NCBI GenBank assembly: GCA_029204225.1
Contig: CM055104.1
Location: 44,051,148 to 44,113,147 of the forward strand
Origin: Diphasiastrum complanatum
Taxonomy: Eukaryota; Streptophyta; Lycopodiopsida; Lycopodiales; Lycopodiaceae
Reading direction: 5' to 3'
Length of the DNA stretch: 62,000 bases
Shown: in pieces, positions 1-12,367 of the stretch
Layout of the letters: the number at the start of each line of letters is the position of its first letter
Position numbering within the stretch: the first letter of the stretch is position 1
Notes under the pieces: model-generated
What the model was told of the DNA's origin: nothing
The model's database searches: none
The model's input: the letters and a program-made list of their open reading frames with translations, nothing else
Position numbers and translations under genes: made by a program

Positions 1-887
1 GAGGGTCTACAATATCATGGAGATTGTTTATCACATTTTCATGTCTTTAAAGAATCAAAGTCCTTTGGAATGTGGAGAAATACCATGTCCCCTTCCTTGA
101 ACTCTTTGAGTGTATAGTTTTGATCAACAAGATTTTTAGCGAATCATCTCTGGCATTATCATGCATTTAAAGATAAAATGCTCCTCTATCTCTACCTCTC
201 CCTCTCCCATGTAGCACATAATGACAAATCTTGTCCTTTCTGATTTTGGAGTGCACCATGCTGCTGTGGGGATAAGTGGCTTATAAAAAAGATGATACTT
301 ACTAGTTGAGTCCCTAATGTGTTTACTAAAACAGAACTGCTTTAGATAAACCAAGGATGAGTGACTCTTACCTAGTTGTTGAGTAGCTGCTCGTCTCATT
401 CTAAAGAGAGTACTCCCAAAATTGTGTATGAATGAACTATCTCTAGTGGTTGGCCTTTTAAATGAAAGCATATCTGTGCATAAAGGAATGAGGTATGTTA
501 AACACCACCGCTTTGTTCTTATCAATATGAACGTCTCCCTCCCATGTGAGTACAAGACACCCTGGGTGATTGTAGCGCCCTCTTTCGATGTGGATATCAT
601 AATGATATTGTTGACCAAAAACTGACTGAAATTGACTCCAGCATGGTCAAATCACTATTTTTAGTCAATTCCATAAATATTACAAGAAACTGAAAAAAAA
701 TTAAAATTTTTGAATTTTTGCACTTTTAATTTTATTTTTTAAATTTTACGTTTTCTAAAATTTCATAAATATCCCACCACCCCCTCATGCAAAGCCAAAA
801 CTGTTCAAACTATGTTTGATGAAAAGTGGAGATCTTTCAACCTTTGAATAAGTATATGTAGTATATGTTGTGTGACGAAATCCTGGT

Positions 888-890
<3 letters not shown>
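1..890. other. Non-coding flank, nothing recognised
   Basis: AT-rich sequence without a credible coding frame. A 160-codon minus-strand open frame (136-618) has no recognisable motif and the composition of random sequence. No element ends were found. Confidence 0.5.

Positions 891-926
<36 letters not shown>
891..926. repeat. (GA)18 microsatellite
   Basis: An uninterrupted GA dinucleotide run of 36 bases. It is the first of four GA tracts in the window. Unlike those at 31894 and 46455, no LTR is recognisable around it. Confidence 0.97.
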
Positions 927-929
<3 letters not shown>

Positions 930-1710
930 TTACTGGATTTTAAATGGCTTGGATTTTCAAGCTTTTAAAATTTATACTTGATCAAGGCTTTTGTTAATTT
1001 TTTGTTTCATTGGAACATGACTTGCATGTTGGACGAGACACGTTTCTGCTTGATGTTTAGTTTTTTAAGTACACTGTACAATGTAAAGTTACCCACAGTG
1101 GGTGGTTGTATTGCTGACCAACTCTTAATTTTCTTACTGGACAGAAATTGCTGCTGTTCACTCAGATAAGCTTCAAAGGCTACTGGTTGGCTTTTTAGAG
1201 TTAGAACAACATTTTTGTGGATGGCTCTATTGCAGTTGTGAGCTGATGCACTCTTATTGAAGTCCTTTCTTTGACTAGACATGGAAGTGTGTAGATATTT
1301 GTGTGAGAAGTAAATGCGGGTCATCTTCCAAATAAGCAAATTCTTCTTACATTGGGAAGCTGTGACAAATATAAAATTGTAGTGAAGATCAGGCTAAGAG
1401 ACAACCATTTTTGTCAACTGCTTCTCGACGTGCTTTTGATTCAATATTCAAAGGAAGAGAAAAGTTTCTTCATGGAGTAACGGAGCTGGGCGGTTTAGGT
1501 TTGAGCTTAGTTACTCATTTAAGGAAGATGTAATTGCTGTTGATCTCTTTGTCCATGGATTCTTGTTCTTTAAGATTTGGTTTCAAGAGTGCATAGTGCT
1601 AGTAGAATTTCAGTTCTTGACCAAATGAGGCTTTTACATACCTTATGCATTGGTAAGGTTAACGGGAAAATATTTGGCAAATGAAAGCTAGTCATATCAT
1701 AGTTTCTTTA

Positions 1711-1802
1711 CGCATCTTGGTTTCCAAGGGGGGCTTGAACCTGGGACCAAGAAACTTTGGATGCCAAGCTAATCAACTAAACCAACCTCGTTGGATTGGT
1801 AG
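1711..1802 (-). repeat. tRNA-like mini-retroposon, copy 1
   Basis: Read on the minus strand, this segment of about 92 bp resembles a tRNA gene. It has an A-box-like stretch (TGGTTTAGTTG) and a B-box-like stretch (GGTTCAAGCCC) at normal spacing. It is flanked by a perfect 10-bp direct repeat, agtttcttta, at 1701-1710 and 1803-1812, which reads as a target-site duplication made by retroposition. A second copy lies at 33396-33481 and is clearly similar along its length. There is no separate SINE body and no long poly(A) tail. It could be the head of a longer SINE family or a retroposed tRNA pseudogene. Confidence 0.65.
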
Positions 1803-2160
1803 AGTTTCTTTAAGAGCATGCAGTTGTGATAAGCCCTTGCTTTACCTATTCAATATAATTTTCTTTCTATTGGTAAAATTACGTGCTTTCACTATCCTTT
1901 TCTGAGTTTAATTGTTCAGGACACATGGCCTTATTTGCCAGGCTCTGTCAGTAGTATCTTGTATAGCATATGCCCCATGCTACACATAATGACATAATAA
2001 AATTTGTATTGCTCTATTGGCATCGGATTGAAGTTACTTTTGTAAATTTGTCTCAACACGCTATCTCTTGAGTTTGGAATTATGAAGCTCTATCAATATA
2101 ACGAAGAGCATGTACATTTGTGACCATCTATGCCCATGTTCTACGTGTTTGTCAAGCTTA

Positions 2161-2432
2161 GGCTAAATTTTACATAATCTTGGTGCAAGAATTTGATTTG
2201 TGAGGCTTTTGGTTGCCTGTTCCAACCAAAAACAGTTAGAACATACAACATGTTCCGGAACTTACTGGGTCAGAAAGAATTCTTAAGGCTATATTTAGCT
2301 TTTAAGGCTAAATTTTACATAATCTTGGTTCAAGAATTTGATTTGTGAGGCTTTTGGTTGCCCGTTCCAACCAAAAAACAGTTAGAACATACAACACGTT
2401 CTGGAACTTACTGGGTCAGAAAGAATTCTTAA
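2161..2432. repeat. Tandem duplication, two units of about 127 bp, period 145
   Basis: The segment starting ggctaaattttacat at 2161 is repeated at 2306 with only a few substitutions and one A insertion, both copies running to the word agaattctta. The units are separated by about 20 bp of related sequence. It is non-coding and is probably a local segmental duplication. Confidence 0.9.
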
Positions 2433-4038
2433 ATGAAAAAAAAAAGTATTTACTTACCTTCGGTACTTCTCCCATCCTTTTAGATAAGCTAAATCATACA
2501 AGAGCACTTAGTAATGAGTTATTTGTTCTTTGATTTTTTTGATTTTGGTAAATTTTTGTACAAGGAGCATAATTGTTTTGGTGGAAAAATGTATTCTAGA
2601 CTCATGTGAACATAATTTTACATCTTGTTTTGATAATTTAAAATTTTGGATCTTGCATAAGCTGGACTAAGTTGATTATCTTACTTGATACTTTTGATAA
2701 AAGATAGAAACCAGACTGTGGTAACGTTAACATAATTCACATATTTCACCTTTTTACGATTCTATTGAGTATGAAGGAATTGCTTTGAATTCTACAAATT
2801 TATGATCTTTGTACACGTAGACACTTTTGCAAATTAGTCATGTGATTAGAAGAGTTACTCTTCTAAACAATCATGGAAAAAATCTCATCTTTTGTCTTGT
2901 TAGTAATAGTTTTTATAGTTCTTGGGCTACCTAAGAGAATCCTGATTCTCTCAAGCATTCATTAGCTACTTATGCTTGGGTACAAATTTTTCCTTCGTTA
3001 AATAATTATGAATGTTTATTCATTTATTTTTGGCCGGAAGGGAACACTTTCCATTCCAGAATGGGCAACCATGGCACTGAGGCTGTCTTTACATCTGCAG
3101 TTTCTAGTTAGGTGGTTGGATCTCGCAATACTGTATTGAACTCTAAGTGAATTAAAAGACTGTTCATGTGGGCCATAGTAGTATTTGTTGTAATGGCTCA
3201 GTTATAGCTCTATGTCGGAGACATTTCTTTGGCACAGTTGCCTTGTCTTTCATTCATGTTGATAAATCAATTTCTTCTTTTAAACCAATCTGAACCACTT
3301 CTGAAGGTTCTCCAAACAGGATGCATTCAATGTCAGATGAATTGAGAAGACACAAAGAGACGAGTTTTACGAAGATTGACCTTGAACTTGAATAGATAGA
3401 TAACCAATTTCCCTTTCTTGCTTTTAGTTGAGGGTGAATATGACTTTCTGAGCTGTGCCATTATCTGTGAGTTGTTCTGGTATGGAAATAACCGAATGGT
3501 TATCTCTTCCATTTGATGAACATGTTTTTCTGGTAGATCAGACCTTGGGCAAGATCATGTTTCTGATTTTTTATACAACCAAATCTTTTGTGGTGCATGT
3601 AATCTTCTCTTCGAGCTTTGAATGATAAGTTGCTCGTTGTTGTTGTTGTTGTATACCAAGCTTTCAAATACATCATATGTAATTTATTGGCTAACAACAA
3701 AAGGTCAATAGGTTCAATTTCATGTATGCACATGCCCGTGGATATCTGTAAGGCATTTGACCCATATAATGAGCTTGGTACTCAAAATTCTGGTGTTCGA
3801 TTCTGCTGTTAAGAGGAATCGACATTAGTAGGTTCACTTACCATTGTCCACTGTGAATTTGTGGTGTTCCATAGAGACGTTTTGGCTGGTTGCAAAGTTT
3901 CTTTGATGCCTTCACAAGAGACACTCTGGTGCTTAGCTTCCAATATGATTACTTATGGTGGAATTGAATTTTTTTGAAATTATTGCCATATTTTATTGTA
4001 AAACTAGTTGTTGTATTTGATCTTTGTTTCAAACATTT

Positions 4039-4083
4039 ACTAATGAGGACACACTCATTGCTTTAAGTTGTGTCCTCATTAGT
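4039..4083. repeat. Perfect 15-bp inverted repeat (hairpin)
   Basis: Arms actaatgaggacaca (4039-4053) and its exact complement (4069-4083) are separated by a 15-base loop. It lies in non-coding DNA with no U-tract or gene next to it. It might be the end of a small foldback element, but no TSD was identified. Confidence 0.8.
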
Positions 4084-6635
4084 TGCATGTTCACAAGGAA
4101 TTGCTACAGCCATTTTTTTTCATTGTTAACATTATTGAAACTTGGGGGTATTTATAGCATATATTCATTTTAGAATACAACCTGATGATTTCCTAGTAGA
4201 AACACTACAAATTTATCAACACTGCTACCAAGCGTGGAAGTTATCCTTACGAAACTATGTCTTCTCCTTGTAGCTCTAGTGCAAATTTATGAACATTATT
4301 GCAAATGTAGAAGTTATCCTTGTAATGTGTCACAATGGCAAGCTATTATTTAAGGCAATGTTCATAAATTTGTTCGACTTGGTTTTTTTGCAAATATTGA
4401 AGTGGTAATATGAGTGCTAATTGTGGCCATAAGTGAATCCCCTATCAACACATAGCTCTTAAATCTCTAATGTTTGTCTTATATCATATAATTGTATTTT
4501 AAGTTTTTGGCTATTTCTTTTAATGAGGAAAACATAACACAATCATACTTTTGGACTTTGTTTAGCAAAAGTATTGCTTGTGTTTATTGAAGAAGATTCA
4601 TGAAAAACTTTTACTAAGTGCATGTGCGCTTAATTTTTTTGATAGATGTGTTGGTGGTATACCACAAGCTTGTCGTATGATCCTCCTCCTTTGACCGCTT
4701 CTAAGCTTCGTTACTCTTGGCATAATATAATCTTGGGCAGTTGTTGGATCTATCCATATAGTTGTTAGGACCTAGACATCAATGTGGGTTGTGGGCTTTC
4801 CTTTCAGAGGGGTTCGAGTCTGTGGTGAATCCATTTGCCTTTTGTCTTGTGTGAGGTGTTAATTTCTTAACATGCGTGTTTTTGAAAATCTTCAATACCT
4901 TATAATGCTCATTTTATGATATTTTTTTTAATCTTTTTTATAATTAAGCTAGCTTGATAGGAGGAGAAGCAACTTATGGAGGCATCAAGTAGACACACAT
5001 TAGCTAAGATATTTCGGTTGACCTTTTGATCCCATTTTTAGCATGTTTTGCTTATGGATCAAAGTAGGATGAAGAGAAAGCAAAGAATCCACAACAAACA
5101 AATACTACTCTTATTTTTTGAGTAACTATCATATTTTGGATTGTTCATTGCATAAACTCCTCAACATAGCTCCTCATTGGTTTGATCCTTCATGCTACAC
5201 TAGCACTTTTGGTTGCTAATTAGTCCAACAAAGGCACTAGAATCAAAATGCCATGTACAAACTAATCCCAACTATAGCATGGTTTACAAAAAACTCACCT
5301 ATATGTTTTCTCCAGTATTCTTCTCATTGTTGAAGCAAGCCAATATGTTCAGCTTTGTATAAGCATTGGGAAGGCAATCATAGATTTGAGGCCTTGTTTT
5401 TGGAAATTTTTAATTCCTCATGCCATTTTATATGTCTTGCACTTGCGAAGGCTTGCACAATCTTGGCCGTTGTTTGTAAACTATATAATGAGCTATAAAT
5501 GCGAGAGAACAAACATGCAAGATGGTTTGTTGATTGTTATACAATTTCAGTTTTAGAATTAGACTCATCAAATCTAAAGCCCAATGTTTGGACTCGCAAA
5601 ATAGTAGTGCACACATCTTTGAGCTTGATTTCTCTTTCCACATCTTATGTCACATTTTATATCTATGCCTTATTCAACGTGTGCTCTATAGTTTTTTGCA
5701 TAGTTGCAACTTAATAAGATATTGCAGCCCTTATGGAGTCTTCTTAAGCTTGAAGAGCCCTTGCCAATGAGTTGATGTAGACCATTAACTAGTTGTCAAG
5801 GTTGATTAGTGTTCCTTTCTTACATCTTTAGTGTATATTCATTTGTGATATGGCAAAACTTTTCCATCAATTGATAGATCACGTTCCTAATCTCATGTTA
5901 AATGCAAAGTCTTGCAACATTGTACTCACTTGGGATGATTAAATTTGATTTCTTTCGAAACTTATTAGAGCCACATTTATTGCTTGCTCTAATAAATCTT
6001 ATGCATTTTTTCTTTTTTAAAATCTTGAAGGCACACCATGCAAGGAAGCCATGACTATGAGCTATGTATAAGATTACACTACATTTTCAATTCTAATTAT
6101 TATTTACAACTCAAAGCACCATAGGCACAAGGCCCAACACATTGTGACCTTGAATGGAAAATATCAACTAGCAATTCACCTTGAAGGGCATGTCTTCAGT
6201 GGTCTTGTAGGGTTAGCTTCAACAACAAAGTGGCCACAATGAGTGACTTTAAAAGTATCCCCACAAGTGCATACAAGGATATGAACTAGGATAGGCAAGC
6301 CCATAAGTCGAGATCTTATCTACTATGCTACCTATCATTGGAATATTAGGAACTACTTTGAAATATTAATAATCTTGACTTTGCACCTACTTGAAGCTTC
6401 TTCTTATTTTTTTGTCTTGACTTCTTTAAGATGAGTGCTCAGTCTTTTCTTGAATTTTGACCACCATGTCTTGGACTTCATGGAAATGAGTGCACCCATC
6501 ACTAGGTTTTACACATTTCAAACTTGCCTATGTGTTGAGTGTTGCTTCATTAAAGAATCTCATTTTTTCTTTCAAGGGGGTGACCACCACTTAAATTAAA
6601 AATATATAAAATCTTGCCTAAAGAAAGAAGCAATT

Positions 6636-6811
6636 TTTTTTTTTGGCATACATGTTAAGCAACTAGTGGTCGTTATATACAACATATACAACTTGGGAAT
6701 GACATTTACGAAGCTAAGCTCCTTAGAGTCACTACACACTGGTCGAGATTCGAGCCTGTACCTTTTCGGTGGCAGTCAACAACTCTACCCATACACCCCA
6801 CTGCGATGGAC
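6636..6811 (-). mobile_element. Complete tRNA-derived SINE with TSD
   Basis: Minus-strand SINE of about 176 bp. It begins at 6811 with a tRNA-like head: A-box-like TGGGTAGAGTTG, and B-box-like GGCTCGAATCTC around 6740-6750. An unrelated body follows, and it ends in an oligo(A) tail, seen as the T-run at 6636-6646 on the plus strand. A perfect 13-bp direct repeat, gaaagaagcaatt, flanks it at 6623-6635 and 6812-6824. Head, body, tail and TSD are therefore all present. SINEs are transcribed by RNA polymerase III from the internal boxes and mobilised by LINE proteins. Confidence 0.82.
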
Positions 6812-7148
6812 GAAAGAAGCAATTAGAAATGTGGACTACCCATGAATAACAACTGTATTTGTACCACAAATTGCAAGGTTTGTACATTCCAATAGAACAT
6901 GGGTAAGTACATGATATCACGACATATTACTGCTATGTGCATGACATATATAGTTTGCATATGAGATATTGCCAAAATTAGTAAAAAGCCTACATATTTC
7001 ATGTTTTTTATGCAATGTTGCAAACCTTGTATTATTTATTATAGAATTGAATCTTGATTCAAATCCAGAGCATATCTATCGAATGAAATTTGTTGATTTT
7101 GTGCTTTTTTCTTATGGTACAAATGTCCATCAAATGTACATGTAAATG

Positions 7149-9299
7149 TCATGAGAAGTTCGAGATATCAATTTGAGAGTACAAAGAACATAGTATTTCC
7201 CATATCATATGTTTCAGGTATTGATTAACACATGGTAAGATTACATGCATGAAGTTCTTCTTAAGAACCACCTGATAACCATGTCGTGCTAGTATTCTTT
7301 GTATATCTTGTTTAATTTTTTCTCTATAGAGTGGATTGCAATGGTAAGGCTTCGCTTGGATTGGCTTTGCATCTTTCTCTAACGGGATGGAATGCACAGC
7401 TATATCATGCGGTATCCCCTTCATCTCTTTATAATCCATGCCAAGATATCACGATACTTCCTTCAGAGTTTTTTTAGAATTTATTCGTTGTCGTCTATCA
7501 AGATGGGCTCCTATATGTACGAATCTATCTTCTTTTTCATCTAGATCTTTCAAATTTAAAGGAGCTGTTGTTGGTCCATTAAATGAAAATGATTCACTTG
7601 TTTTTTCTTGCTTCGGTTGTGGCAACTCAATAGAAATGTCACCCATCGTAAAATCTATGAACTTCTTAGGTACTTCAAGTTCAGGATTCTCTTTATGTAC
7701 ATGGATCTTTTTAAGTGAAGATGGAGCTCTACCGAGGTGTGGCTTTGAACAAGAAGTGACATTAGATAGGTCCATTATTTGTTTCTCATTAAAAGGAACA
7801 ATTGGTTGTTTGAATTTTTGTTGGATTTGCTTTTGTTTTTCGGTTAATCTTGTGCAGAGCATAGGAAGTGTATTATTCTACGAGGACGATCTGACAATCT
7901 GGAAATTGTTAATAACTTCCGGTTGAGAGATTTGAGTATTCGTTATGATTGTAAGACTCTCATCAATAGTACTAATAATTTCGTTTCTTAGATTATCCCA
8001 TTTGTATATCTTATCATTCGAATGTCAAACGTCGAATGACAAACGTCGACTAGGCTGCACTAAATATTTCAAAGAGGATTCATCTACATGTGCAAAAGGT
8101 GATGGTAGCTTAATTTCTTTTGGTATCCTCGTAAGGTTTGATGCTTGTGGATCTAAATAATGAAGTACTTGCTCATCAGTTGGTCCTTCATCAATCATTG
8201 TTAACATGATACCTTCATCTGTAATTTTTACAGGTTCATTAACTGATGGGTTTGGTAGCCATTCTATTTGAATAAGCTCAAAATCTATATAAGAAACATA
8301 AAATGCATCCATAATCAGTTGATCTATGCTTGTAGATGTTATCGTTATCGATTTCTCAAATTCAGATAATACTTCATTGTTGCATCTTTGAGCATCTACA
8401 TAGCCAATGGTTGCTAAAATGTGCAATTAATGATATATGTAGTGTGTGCGTAATGTCCTCGAACGGTTGGAGATACATTTGTTTCATCACAAGTTGTAGA
8501 AGAAAATTCACCATCTTCTCACACAGGTTTTGTTTTACCGGTAGTGTAATCAACTGATATCCTGTGATCTCTATTACCAAAATGATTCATTTTTTTTGTC
8601 AATCTTGAATTACTTCGACATTGGTTAACCATGTGGTTCCCAATAAAAATTTATATCTACACTTTTCCTGTGAAAGATCTAGTACCACGCAATCAACTAC
8701 AAACTTCAGATCTACGATCTTAGTGGGTATGGCATTGATGTGTCCATATGGTTCATTGATCAACTAAGTTCAGCCAACATCAATCTATTGGGCTTGCATT
8801 GGAATCCCTGGTTCATGAGGTATCTCAATATCCTCATCTGGTTGATGTAATTCTCAGGTTATAATCTTGCATAAGGGTTCAAATTACTTAAGAACAGTAT
8901 GGAAAGGCAACATGATTTGAGATTGTAGAAGATTGGATATGATATCTATTCTCGAGGGTCGTGATAAGTGTTTAATAGAATAGGTTCATTTTCATATTCC
9001 TGTAGCAGCTCAACTTGGACTTGCTTATACCTCTTCTGCTCTATTATAGGATCAGGATAAGATCTAGGCATCATTGAAGTAGCAGAAGACCCTCCTTCTT
9101 CAATGTTCTTACCACTAGATTTAGCAACATTTATATTTTTTTGTTGCAATTGAGCTCTTGTCATCACCTGAATTGCTTTTTCTTGGACATGCTTGAGTGG
9201 CATAGTCTCTTTCTCTTGAGCGGGGCAATCATTGTAACAATGGGTTCTCCCACAATTTTCACAGCATGCTTGATAGACCTTTTTTATTTCACAAGTAAA
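7149..9299 (-). pseudogene. Gypsy-1: decayed Ty3/gypsy gag-pro-RT fragment
   Basis: Minus-strand relic, read from high to low coordinates. The gag C-terminus (8946-9299) carries a zinc knuckle, CENCGRTHCYNDC, spaced CX2CX3HX4C. About 8600-8870 resembles the end of a retroviral-type aspartic protease (LLGTTWL, compare LLGRPWL). 7449-8426 is the linker before reverse transcriptase. 7149-7439 is the start of the RT module (KGIPHDIAVHSIPL and KPIQAKPYHCNP resemble the conserved gypsy RT entry). A TGA at about 7449 interrupts VSRYLGMD at the Arg codon, and other stops and frameshifts are present. The RT palm, RNase H and integrase are missing below 7149. The upstream gag was cut off by Copia-A at 9300. 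No LTR recognised. Confidence 0.82.
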
Positions 9300-10478
9300 T
9301 GTAAAAACACTGTACTTTAGGATCATAAATGGATCTACAAAAGATCCACAAGAGTGATTGGATGCTTGCTTAACAATCTATCAAAAAACTAGACACAAAA
9401 AAGTTGATCTAGATTGGCAATTTGACAAACAACAAGCATTAATAATCAAAAGCATTGATAAATATTGAAATCCGAGCCCATTAGTACGGCCTTCAACCTG
9501 AGAAACAAGTAGAAATTGATTTGGTTTCATTTGGATCACAAAAACTCAATGTACATAGTGAACTAGCTTGAGATTGCCAATGAACTCCAAAAAATTTCTA
9601 TCTTCTCACTATGGGAGCTTGGAATACATAGCAAATTCGACTTCCTTCTTGAAGTTAGGTGGATTTCCAGCATGTAATAAGGAAGTTAACTCAGCCTTTT
9701 TGCCCTAAAATGAAACCCTAGTCTATTTCCTAGACTTATGCTTGGTAGGTAGCTAGTTGGTCAAATTTTCACCTTAAACTTAGGTGTAGGTCCTATAAAG
9801 TAGGGATGACCACCAAATAGACATGACCAACTCTCTTGACTTGACCTAACCTACATTAGGAGTGGGTTGCCATGTGGCATATTGGCCTTACATGTGTGGA
9901 ACCCAATTATACACAATATTTACAATGTTCTACATGGCTTTTGATCAAGCTAGATTTGCCAATTTTTGGCAATTCTTCACACGCCTCAAATTTAGCTTGA
10001 TCTATCTACAACTCTCTTTCTAGATGAATGAATGCTTTTAGAAGTGTCTAGAAAATCCAGCTACAAACAAGGAACTTTTGAGACTCCAATAGAGAATGAT
10101 GTCCATGAAGGATCTTTCACCACCTCTTAAAGGATCCCTTACAAGATGTTCCAAATATGTGTCTATATACATGTAGAACACTTCAAAAACTATACATCAT
10201 GCCAAGCCATGGATTCCAAGGCATTTTGTGCACTTGAAGATACATCAATAAAACTATTAAGTGCATACATAATGTTGCCAAAGACAACTTGCCTTGCTTG
10301 ATCCATATGATTGAGCCTAGATGGCTCCATCTTGATACTCAAGGTTCTTCTTGGAGTCCTCGGGTCTTGAGCTTGCTCCTCTACTTGACTTGACTCCAAA
10401 CCATCAATGAATTGAATAAGGTGTTGATCCAAAGTTGCTTCTTCAAGTTTACAAATCTTTCACTTTTGAAAGATCACA
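9300..10478 (-). repeat. 3' LTR of Copia-A
   Basis: About 1179 bp, starting TG and ending CA in either reading direction. The right boundary (10478) is set by the purine-rich minus-strand sequence ending GGTGGAAA just before TGTGATC. The left boundary (9300) abuts the interrupted gypsy gag frame. Only its first 100 plus-strand bases have a partner in the 5' LTR remnant at 13146-13245. Confidence 0.75.
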
Positions 10479-10954
10479 TTTCCACCATTGACTTCTTTGA
10501 TAGAAAACAAGAAGATTCTACAATCTCTACTTGAAGAGCAAAACACTACCATTATTCCTATCATTGAAATAGGATAATCTTTGGTCCTTACATTGGAATG
10601 ATCATGCTCAAAGCATGTGGACCCAAATATTTCCAATACAAATGATGTTTCATCTTTTATGACACTATTCAAACTATTACAGAAATAGTTATCCAATGAA
10701 ATTGCTTTATCAACAACAAATGGAGATTTGAAAGCATCTAATTTTATTGTCTTGTCATAAAGAGTACTAAACACCATAGATCTTAAAGATAACCAACAAG
10801 TCACTCCATGTCTACTAATACTATCTAACAAGTACTCAAAGATAGTAGACTCTCCAATGCTCACCACCTTTGCAAGATGCACACTTGAATGGACAATTTG
10901 CATGCAATTTGATGACTCGGCCATTGTCATTGAGGAATCCCTTGGAACTCTCAA
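10460..10954 (-). pseudogene. Eroded copia pol remnant (integrase C-terminal part)
   Basis: A 164-codon open frame in the same frame as the upstream gag-protease gene, separated from it by a TGA at 11006-11008. The second half matches the end of copia integrase in pattern: EIFGSTCFEHDHSN corresponds to the conserved (L)xVFGCxxxVH segment, followed by a MIGIMV word where family members have the (F/I)VGY word. The first half is unrecognisable, and the catalytic DDE core is gone. The frame runs a few codons into the 3' LTR. RT and RNase H are deleted entirely. It could be translated only if the TGA is read through. Confidence 0.65.
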
Positions 10955-11005
10955 GCTTTGAGGCTGATCCTCAAGATCTTCCTCCTTTTGATGCTCCTCC
11001 TCAAT

Positions 11006-12367
11006 TCAAGCAAGATCACACTTTGCCAAGATCTCCTCTTGAGTAATCTCCTCCTTTGCCAAGCTCATTCTTTCAAAAGCAACACTAGCTTCCAACTTAA
11101 ACAATCTTCCATGTTTAAATCCCTTTGCAAAGCAAACATTATTCTTCAAGATGAAGCAAACACCATGCTTAAAGTGGACATCCAAACCACTTTCTAAGAG
11201 TAGATCAACACTAAGCATATTCTTGGTGATTGATGGTACATAAAGAAAATTTTCTAGATCCTTGCATTTTGAGGATTCTAGACACAAAGAGATGGTGCCA
11301 ACACCATCTATCCTACACTCTTCATCATTTACAGTAAAGACAAACTTTTTAGCAGAATTGAAAGAGTGTAAGGTTGAGAAAAAGTCCTTTTCACAAGACA
11401 TGTGGGAGCTAGCCCCACTGTCGATCCACCAATTGTGTCTTGAATTGCTATTGCTTGTTGGTGAGGATGTAGATGCCATCAAGAATACATCTACTTCATC
11501 CTCCTCCTCCTCCTTTGCAAGGTTTCCTTGTTTGTCCTCCTCCACTTGTGCTCTTAGCCTCTTGTAGCATTCAAATGCATAATGCCCCTTCTTTCCACAA
11601 AAGAAGCATTTCAACTTTGACTTGTCCTTTGAACTTGATGCATCATCCTCTTCTTTGGCCTCCTTTGGATGCTTCTTCTTTCCATTGGTCTTCTTTTTGC
11701 CCTTGAATGAGAAATTGGCTTTCTCATCACCATCCTGCAAAGACAAGGAACTCATCCTAGATTTTGCATGGAGCATCCTACACTCTTCAGCCACTAATAC
11801 ATTGTGAAGTTTTTCTATAGTTGGCAAAGTGTCTTGGATGGCAAAACTTTGGACCAAATTTGCAAAGTCATCTCCTAGACCATTAAGGATAATTTGTACA
11901 AGCTCTCCATCATGAATCTTCTCTCCAATGGAAGCCAACTCCCTATTTAGAGACTTGATTCTGAGTACATAATCCTGTGCACTCTCCTCACTTCTCCTCA
12001 TGCTTTGCAAAATTTGATTTCTAGGCATAAGAACTCTAGAAGTGTTGCTAGACTCATAGATTGATTTTAAAGACTCCCAAGCCTCTTTAGCACTAGTACA
12101 AGCTGATACTTCTCTCAACAAATCATTGCTCACATTCATCTTCACACAATGAAGTGCAAGCCTAGATCTCTTTTTGTATCTAGCTAACTCCTGTGCACCT
12201 AGAGGTTCATCTTCATCTTCAATCAAGAATTCATAAAGGTCTTGGAGCACCAAGAGTGACTCCATCCTAACCTTCCAAATATCATAATTTGTAGAATTCG
12301 ACCTCTCACTAGCTTCTTGAAGGTATGCTCCAGCAGATCCCATCTTACTAGTGACTTCTACAAACAA
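11006..12367 (-). CDS. Copia-A gag-protease polyprotein
   Basis: An intact 453-codon frame. Residues about 20-210 are a copia gag (capsid) domain, with the family words NYDIWKVRMES and CTSAKEAWESL. A lysine-rich stretch (220-250) precedes the nucleocapsid zinc knuckle CFFCGKKGHYAFEC (254-267, CX2CX4HX4C). The aspartic protease follows, with WWIDSGASSHM and active-site Asp316, and the flap/FLYVP region near 375. The frame ends about 450 in the pre-integrase region at a TGA. Gag forms the particle that packages element RNA; the protease would mature it. An intact gag-pro frame beside a collapsed pol suggests an element that can supply Gag but needs RT and integrase from elsewhere. It could equally be a fortuitously preserved relic. 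Confidence 0.85.
   Translation of the reverse strand: MFVEVTSKMGSAGAYLQEASERSNSTNYDIWKVRMESLLVLQDLYEFLIEDEDEPLGAQELARYKKRSRLALHCVKMNVSNDLLREVSACTSAKEAWESLKSIYESSNTSRVLMPRNQILQSMRRSEESAQDYVLRIKSLNRELASIGEKIHDGELVQIILNGLGDDFANLVQSFAIQDTLPTIEKLHNVLVAEECRMLHAKSRMSSLSLQDGDEKANFSFKGKKKTNGKKKHPKEAKEEDDASSSKDKSKLKCFFCGKKGHYAFECYKRLRAQVEEDKQGNLAKEEEEDEVDVFLMASTSSPTSNSNSRHNWWIDSGASSHMSCEKDFFSTLHSFNSAKKFVFTVNDEECRIDGVGTISLCLESSKCKDLENFLYVPSITKNMLSVDLLLESGLDVHFKHGVCFILKNNVCFAKGFKHGRLFKLEASVAFERMSLAKEEITQEEILAKCDLA

Larger units (their letters stand above)
1813..6622. other. Non-coding stretch, apart from the small repeats listed
   Basis: No gene, LTR end or retrotransposon domain recognised. It contains the tandem duplication at 2161-2432 and the hairpin at 4039-4083. 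Possible tRNA-like B-box words near 4795 and 6270 (minus) suggest further degenerate SINE pieces, without supporting TSDs. Confidence 0.45.

Noticed and set aside
136-618. 160-codon minus-strand open frame near the left end
   Set aside because: No recognisable motif, composition like random AT-rich sequence, and an overlapping frame on the other strand is equally open.
4039-4083. Hairpin as an intrinsic terminator or microRNA precursor
   Set aside because: The stem is only 15 bp, with no U-tract and no adjacent gene, and too short for a plant microRNA precursor.
4735-4850. tRNA-like B-box word ggttcgagtct on the plus strand
   Set aside because: The A-box is poor and no TSD or tail was found. 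At most a degenerate SINE piece.
6265-6325. tRNA-like sequence on the minus strand (TAGCATAGTAG and GTTCATATCC)
   Set aside because: It fits the boxes loosely but no acceptor stem, TSD or tail could be shown, and it is not a functional tRNA gene.
11473-11706. Plus-strand open frames opposite the Copia-A gag
   Set aside because: They are antisense shadows of the Lys/Glu-rich gag region, giving Pro/Ser/Leu-rich nonsense.
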